This document shows, in pieces, positions 59,266 to 64,000 of a stretch of 64,000 bases of DNA; the stretch's first letter is position 1, and every line of letters starts with the position of its first letter. The DNA lies in contig CP060773.1 of NCBI GenBank assembly GCA_023205875.1, positions 124,001 to 188,000 of the forward strand, read 5' to 3'. The stretch comes from Chloropicon primus (taxonomy: Eukaryota > Chlorophyta > Chloropicophyceae > Chloropicales > Chloropicaceae). The position numbers were made by a program, and so were the translations under genes. Under the pieces are notes generated by a model. That model did no database searches, had not been told where the DNA came from, and worked only from the letters and a program-made list of their open reading frames with translations.

Positions 59266-59907
59266 TCATTCGTCGTAGTCCTCGTTCTCTTGCTCGCACT
59301 TGTCAATCCATTCAGAGTACACGTCAATCGGTTCACTCAAAGCTGCGATGAAACAAAACAAAACAACGCCTCAGTCAGCCAAAGGAATACCCCAAACACC
59401 AGACACAGACAGAGAGACAGACAGAGAGAGAGAGAGAGAGCAACTCACAATTGATCTCACAGTCATAGTAAGCCTTGCAATGCCGGCACTCTATCCGTGC
59501 CGTCCCTGTCTTGTGACGCCTGCACAAACCAAGGAAGCAACCCATCAGAAAACAGAACGAGAGGACACAGGCAGAGAGAGAGAGAGAGAGAAGGAGAATC
59601 ATTCCAGTCAGTCAGTGAGGTTCTCCCTATGCCGTGCCAGGCAAAAGTGCATGAAACCCGAATGAATGAAGCTCATCAGGCAGCAAACAACAAGACAGAG
59701 TGAGAGAGAAAGGAAGAAGAGAAGAGAAGAGAAGAGAATCCTCATCCCCATCCTCATCACAACAACGTTTCCCTCCAGTCCTTCCTGATACGTGATTCAT
59801 CAGGTGGAGGATAGAGGCTGGAACAGAAAACCTTTGGATGGGATGACATGTTTCATCGACAAACATGCCTACTCTTGAGGAGGAGTCATCCCCATCTCAC
59901 GTGTGTG

Positions 59908-59938
<31 letters not shown>

Positions 59939-60134
59939 TGCTATTTTGTCTTGATCACCTCATCCTGCTTGTTGTTTTGTTCACTATTGTCTCTTGATGA
60001 GCCAATCACCATCACCATCACCATCACCATCACCATCACGTTGCTTGCTTGCTTGCTTGCTTGATGGGTGATATTGTTTGCCTTGATGAGTGCTCATCAC
60101 CATCACGTCGCTTGCTTGCTTGATGACCTCATGC

Positions 60135-60172
<38 letters not shown>

Positions 60173-60361
60173 GATGGAATGGAATGGAATGGAATGGAGT
60201 TGGAATGACGGGGAGTGTGTTTGTTTGTTTGTTTGTTGATTGACTTACAGTTCGGCGGTGACTGATTTCTTTCTTTGGCAGAAAGGGCAGTCGAAGATGG
60301 TGGGTACTTTGGGTTGTTTCTTCTTCGCTGGCGGCGGTGCGGATGACTTGCGCTTCCCCAT
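59266..60361 (-). CDS. ELOF1: Transcription elongation factor 1 homologue (Elf1/ELOF1)
   Basis: This small zinc-ribbon factor travels with RNA polymerase II and supports transcription-coupled repair. It is easy to miss: three short exons (60249-60361, 59449-59519, 59266-59342) with introns of 729 bp and 106 bp, spliced to 86 aa (family about 83). The exons read MGKRKSSAPPPAKKKQ ... FDCPFCQRKKSVTAE, then LRHKTGTARIECRHCKAYYD, then LSEPIDVYSEWIDKCEQ and an acidic end. The four zinc cysteines (CPFC, ECRHC) are present. Donors are GTAAGT and GTGAGT, acceptors TTTGTGCAG and CATCGCAG. The large first intron is packed with microsatellites. Confidence 0.93.
59901..60197. repeat. Cluster of microsatellites in ELOF1 intron 1
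   Basis: In order: (GT)n at 59901-59939, (ATCACC)n at 60004-60039, (TTGC)n at 60041-60063, (TTG)n at 60134-60173 and (GGAAT)n at about 60174-60197. Five different motifs lie within 300 bp. Confidence 0.92.
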
Positions 60362-61080
60362 GATACCCAGGGTCTATGCCTCGACCTCGACCTCCGGCCC
60401 TCCTCGCCTCTCTGCCCGGAGGCGACGCCACAGCTGGTGGGGGGGAGATCAGGAGAGGGGAGGAGAGGGGAAGATGATGGGGATGATGGTGGCGGGTGAG
60501 GGGAGGGAGAGGAGGAGGGAGACAAAGGGAGGGATGCATTATCTCTTGCCCTTTCCAATGAGCCATCACTTGCTCACTTTTGTTTCCTAGGCAGAGGATG
60601 ATGGGGGTAATGATGAGGGTGGTTGGTAAGGGTGGTTTGTGAGGGTGGTTGTGAGGGGAGGGAGGGAGGGAGGAGGGAGGCCTCCTCTCTCTCTCTCTCT
60701 CTCTTGCTCTTTCCGATGAGCCCTCACTTTTGTTCCCTACAGAGAGAGAGAGAAGAGAGAGAGAGAGAGACAGGGCAAGGGAGAGCAAGAGAGATGAACA
60801 TACTTGGTGCTATACGACCAAGTTGGTTCCTATTCATAAAAATACAATGAAGTTTTTTTTACCACCAAATGAAAAAGAATAATACAACCGGAGTGGAGCA
60901 CCTTCCTTCCGCGCGGGCCTCTCCGTCAAAATATATGTTTCGTTCACGTTTCTTTGATGCCTGACATGTAAAGAATGTCTGGATGTGGATGTGGATGTGG
61001 ATGTGGATGCGAGGGGGCGACGCGAGCGCGGCTCCTCTCTTCCTTGGCTTCTCCCCCTCCAAGCGTTGGCTGCCGCATCA
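60362..61080 (-). repeat. Dispersed repeat units upstream of ELOF1
   Basis: Two units (about 60450-60600 and 60600-60745) carry cores at 60550-60569 and 60708-60727 on the minus strand, the same sense as ELOF1. CT and GA tracts lie at about 60683-60705 and 60741-60771. (GGATGT)n at about 60980-61006 lies in the 3' flank of PDK. No gene seen. Confidence 0.6.
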
Positions 61081-62211
61081 TCAAGGCAGAGGCTCTTCAC
61101 TTGTCCCCAGTTTGCTCAAGTGCAAGTAAGCGTCCGTTCCGTACCCTTCCATTGAGATGACCTGGAGCTCGCCACCAAAGTACCTCGCGTAGAGTCTGCA
61201 AAGCGGCAGGCCGTAGCCATAACCGGCCAAGACAGCTGGAGCATTTTGAATGTCGTGCTCGGTGAGGTGAGTCAGAGGAGAGGAAGCCGTGGAATATAAA
61301 TACGTCCAGATCTTCGGCAAACCAGACCTTGCGATGCCGCCACCCTCGTCGCTGACTTTGATCGTGATGTCCTCGTGACCCTCCGCTATGACGATCTTGA
61401 TCGGAGGAGGCTCAACGTCGCTGTCCAGGTACCGGTCGGAGACGGCCCTCAAAGAGTTCTTCACCAGCTCGAAGATCATGTGGTGCAAATGGTCCGGCAC
61501 GTAAGCGCACTCGAGATCCGTGCTGCCAAACAGCTGGATGTCCGGAGCGTCTCCGTACTGCCGAAGGCAAATATGCCTGGCGTCTTCGACCGCCTCGCTT
61601 ACTATGCTATAGGGGGACATCACCGTGTCGATCAACCCGATCTTTTCCGGCCTCGGAGGATCGTGAAGGGACAGGTGCTGGCCTATCAGCATCCTGATAC
61701 CGATTCTCGACATGTAAAACCTGTCGAGAAACGAGTGAATGTCCGGAAGGTCGTACCAAGACTTCTTCATGTGGAGCTCCTCCTTCAAGCTGGCCACACC
61801 CAGTGCCACCATCGGCACAACAAAGTCGTGCCTCTGCTTGATCTTCCCAAGAAGCGCCGTGAAATCCTCCTCGTCCTTGAGCGTCTGCACCGGCCTCATC
61901 TCCCGAAGTTCCTTGAACGACTCCACGTACCAGTCTCGCACCTTCAAGACTTGAGGCTTGTACGATAACCCGAACGGCAGGCCCTCCAACTCGATCACTC
62001 GATGCGCCAGCCTCGTCGGAAGCTCCTCGTGCAGGAACTGGGCGCTCAGGAGCATCTGCCGGTTCACCGGGTTCTGCCCGAAGTCCATCATGTACTTCAA
62101 ACTCACCCCCTTCTGCTTCTTCTTGCTCAGCTGCTTGATATCCTGCAACACGCTTTGTGGGATAACATCAGCAAGCCTCTTGACGGCTCCCCTCGCCGCT
62201 GCTGCCGCCAT
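61081..62211 (-). CDS. PDK: Mitochondrial pyruvate dehydrogenase kinase (PDK/BCKDK family)
   Basis: PDK phosphorylates the E1-alpha subunit of pyruvate dehydrogenase and turns the complex off. The 376-aa intronless protein has the N-terminal four-helix domain (LKYMMDFGQNPVNRQMLLSA, QFLHEELPTRLAHRVIELEG) and a GHKL ATP-binding domain. The latter has an N box ELVKNSLRAV, a G1 box SDEGGGI and a G2 box GYGYGLPLCRLYARYFGG, ending in VISMEGYGTDAYLHL. The intact DW-type pair of animal PDKs is not visible at the C-terminus. The Ala/Arg-rich start (MAAAAARGAVKRLADVI) suits mitochondrial import. The ATG at 62211 is the first in the frame. Confidence 0.95.
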   Translation of the reverse strand: MAAAAARGAVKRLADVIPQSVLQDIKQLSKKKQKGVSLKYMMDFGQNPVNRQMLLSAQFLHEELPTRLAHRVIELEGLPFGLSYKPQVLKVRDWYVESFKELREMRPVQTLKDEEDFTALLGKIKQRHDFVVPMVALGVASLKEELHMKKSWYDLPDIHSFLDRFYMSRIGIRMLIGQHLSLHDPPRPEKIGLIDTVMSPYSIVSEAVEDARHICLRQYGDAPDIQLFGSTDLECAYVPDHLHHMIFELVKNSLRAVSDRYLDSDVEPPPIKIVIAEGHEDITIKVSDEGGGIARSGLPKIWTYLYSTASSPLTHLTEHDIQNAPAVLAGYGYGLPLCRLYARYFGGELQVISMEGYGTDAYLHLSKLGTSEEPLP

Positions 62212-63076
62212 CACGACGGTCCTCGCCCTCTCCTCTGCCTCTCTCTCTCCGGAACACACAGAAACCTCCCTTCACCCAAACCTCTGACCTCCTCGCTTCT
62301 ATCCTTCTCTGCCGTCCTTCCCTCTCTGTCTCTCGCCTCACGACGCCAAACCAAGCTTGCGACCCACCAATCGAAAGAACGCGAGACAAAGCTTCGTCTA
62401 GTACTCTCCTCTTCCCCTCTCGTTGCCGTTCCCGTCCTCACCGTCCTCGATAAGGTGGCTCAATAGGGTACTTCCTCCTTCACTTTCTGGAACAAAAGTC
62501 GATGCCTCGACCAATCCGAGCACCAAATGGGTCAAGTGAGGGCTCGTTGGAAAGATCTCGAGAAGCTCTTTCGTCCAGTACCCTCCTCTTGTCCTTCAAT
62601 CCTCGTCCACGCCCCCTGCGTCCTCCCTTGTCCGCCGCCTTTCGTGGAGGATGCACAGCGTGATCCACAACGTGTTTTTGATTCTCTCGTGGCGCGCGAG
62701 ACAAAAAGGAGGAAGATCCACCGAGGAGGGGAAAGAACGAGATAGATGGCGAGAACGAGAGTGTGAGAGGGAAAGACGACAACGCATCGCGATAGAACAT
62801 CTCTTTATCTTTCGAACGAGCCCTCACTCGACTCGTTTGACAACCGGAGTGGTCGCCAACTTTGGTCATCAAGGCATTGGGCAGAGCTTCAGGAGCAGGA
62901 GTGGCGTGGCTTTGCGACGCAGTGGAGGGCGAGGGAGGTGGATCCGGAGGGCGAGGGCGTTACGGAGCGAAGCGTTGACTCGATATCTTTCGATTGGTGG
63001 GGCGCACGACCGGTTTCTCTCCCGGAACAAGGGTTTGCTTGAGTTGTGAAGGCACGAGAGAGGACACGGCAGAGGG
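62212..63076. promoter_or_regulatory. Divergent promoter region between PDK and CMC1 with inverted core pair
   Basis: Core copies lie at 62536-62555 (plus, opposite to PDK) and 62808-62827 (minus, opposite to CMC1), about 270 bp apart. The PDK-side copy continues CACCAAATGGGTCAAGTGAG on its outer flank, and the 62405-62600 stretch resembles 48485-48660. No gene seen. Confidence 0.6.
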
Positions 63077-63943
63077 ATGACGCTCGAGGTTCCGGCCAAG
63101 GCGGAGGAAGGTAGGACGAGGGGAGGGAGTGGAGGAACAGATGCGGTGGTTTCGTTTCATCACGATCAGACGGGCTTATCTTGGCCACCTTGACTGAGGA
63201 TGAGGATGCTGTGGAGATGCAAACCACACATCCACGGCTTTCGTCCCGAGGACCAGGAGGAGAGTGCAGCAGGCAGACACACGTTTGGTCCGTCCTCGGG
63301 ACGGAAGCCGTGGCGTTGCCTTGCACGTCTGATCGTGATGAAACTGAACCTGCGAAGTGTCGTATTTGGTTCACCGTACGGTGCGGAGGGATCGCACACT
63401 CTCTGCTCAAACTGTTCAGAAGAAGACTGACGCGCGCGAGAACGCCGCCTTGGCTTCCTCGTTCCCTTTTGCTCTTTGCTCTTCGACCCGGAAGCCTTGC
63501 GGAGCAAGATGAAGGAAATCGCTCGACAGAACTGTGACGGCGTCATTCGGGACTTCGTGGAGTGCTCCAAGGAGACGGGCATCGCAGTGATGTGGAGCTG
63601 CCGAGAGCACCTCAAGCTCATGAACGCTTGTGTCAGCAAGTAGTAAGTCCCTTGGAAGAAAGCGGGAGGGGAAGGAAGGGAGGGCGCCGTCCCCTCGCTG
63701 CCTCTCGTTCGCACGTTGCTCGTTTTTGCCCGTCATTCGAGCACGGGAGAACTCGTGTGCGTTCTCGTACTGACAACACAATTCCTTTCGCTCCTCGCGC
63801 GTTCGCCACGCGGGTTACGCACGTGTCCTTCCTCGTGCGTTCGCAGCACCACCGACGAGGTGCTTGAAGGCATAAAGAAGCAGTGGATCGATGCCGGGAG
63901 ACCGTCACGCATCGACTGGAGGCCAAACGTGCCCAAAATCTAG
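63077..63943 (+). CDS. CMC1: CMC1-type mitochondrial CX9C protein (cytochrome oxidase assembly)
   Basis: CMC1 acts in the intermembrane space on COX1 assembly. Three exons (63077-63110, 63495-63642, 63847-63943) with introns of 384 and 204 bp give 92 aa. The twin CX9C motif is exact: CDGVIRDFVEC and CREHLKLMNAC, separated by SKETGIAVMWS as in human CMC1. The tail TTDEVLEGIKKQWIDAG also matches. Donors are GTAGGA and GTAAGT; the first acceptor is a less usual CCGGAAG after a pyrimidine tract, chosen because it restores phase and joins KAEE to ALRSKMKEIARQNC. The first intron contains a nested foldback. Confidence 0.88.
63154..63344. repeat. Nested foldback inside CMC1 intron 1
   Basis: The outer arms GTTTCATCACGATCAGACG (63154-63172) and its reverse complement (63326-63344) are perfect over 19 bp. 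Inner arms at 63232-63253 and 63292-63313 match over 22 bp with one mismatch. No coding capacity. Confidence 0.88.
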
Positions 63944-64000
63944 CACCCCTAACGACTCTGTAAAACATATCGACGACGTGATACAAATACGCCAAAACAA

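Overview
This window is nuclear DNA from a single-celled eukaryote. The genes carry GT-AG spliceosomal introns and encode a tubulin, a Rab, an ISWI remodeller, ER-lumen proteins with KDEL or signal peptides, and mitochondrial proteins. RWP-RK and AP2 regulators, a standalone bacterial-type 5'-3' exonuclease with a presequence-like N-terminus, PdxT and a CEP104/FAP256-type ciliary protein suggest a flagellated alga. I cannot name the group: cryptophyte, stramenopile, haptophyte and green lineages all remain possible. I count 27 protein genes in 64 kb, with 0-2 short coding introns each. Convergent 3' ends are only about 90-260 bp apart, while divergent or head-side gaps are 0.4-1.7 kb and full of simple repeats.

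Layout. At 0-13 kb: PdxT (cut by the left edge), an RWP-RK regulator, the exonuclease, RNase H2A, SEC63 and RAB18. At 13-24 kb there is a chromatin block: a DDT/WHIM protein, a mitochondrial 2-oxoglutarate carrier, ISWI, and a CAF-1 large subunit fused to an HMG box. At 24-41 kb: CEP104-like, AP2, the KEOPS subunit Cgi121/TPRKB, UDP-glucose:glycoprotein glucosyltransferase, an unrecognised secreted repeat protein and a CDP-alcohol phosphotransferase. At 42-54 kb: alpha-tubulin, a secreted ShK/HAD protein, an unknown protein, EMC2, a Myb/SANT-like protein and an acid lipase. At 54-64 kb: DDX1, EMC10, ELOF1 (86 aa, three exons), a pyruvate dehydrogenase kinase and CMC1 (92 aa, three exons). ER biogenesis and folding is a recurring theme (SEC63, UGGT, EMC2, EMC10). 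So is chromatin and transcription (ISWI, DDT, CAF-1, ELOF1).

The most unusual feature is non-coding. A roughly 20-bp core, close to GTGAGGGCTCRTTSGAAAGA, occurs about 22 times and only in gaps next to start codons. It comes in two arrangements. In one it lies in longer paired repeats reading in the direction of the downstream gene (RNase H2A, Cgi121, UGGT, the secreted repeat protein, ELOF1). In the other it reads opposite to the downstream gene (PdxT, SEC63, CEP104, EMC2, DDX1, EMC10, PDK, CMC1 and others). At several divergent promoters the copies form inverted pairs or long foldbacks, and some of these carry 5' splice-site sequences pointing outward on both strands. The alpha-tubulin gene instead has 115-bp tandem repeats, a perfect 11-bp palindrome and a TATA box. 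I saw no tRNA, rRNA, CRISPR array or coding transposon.
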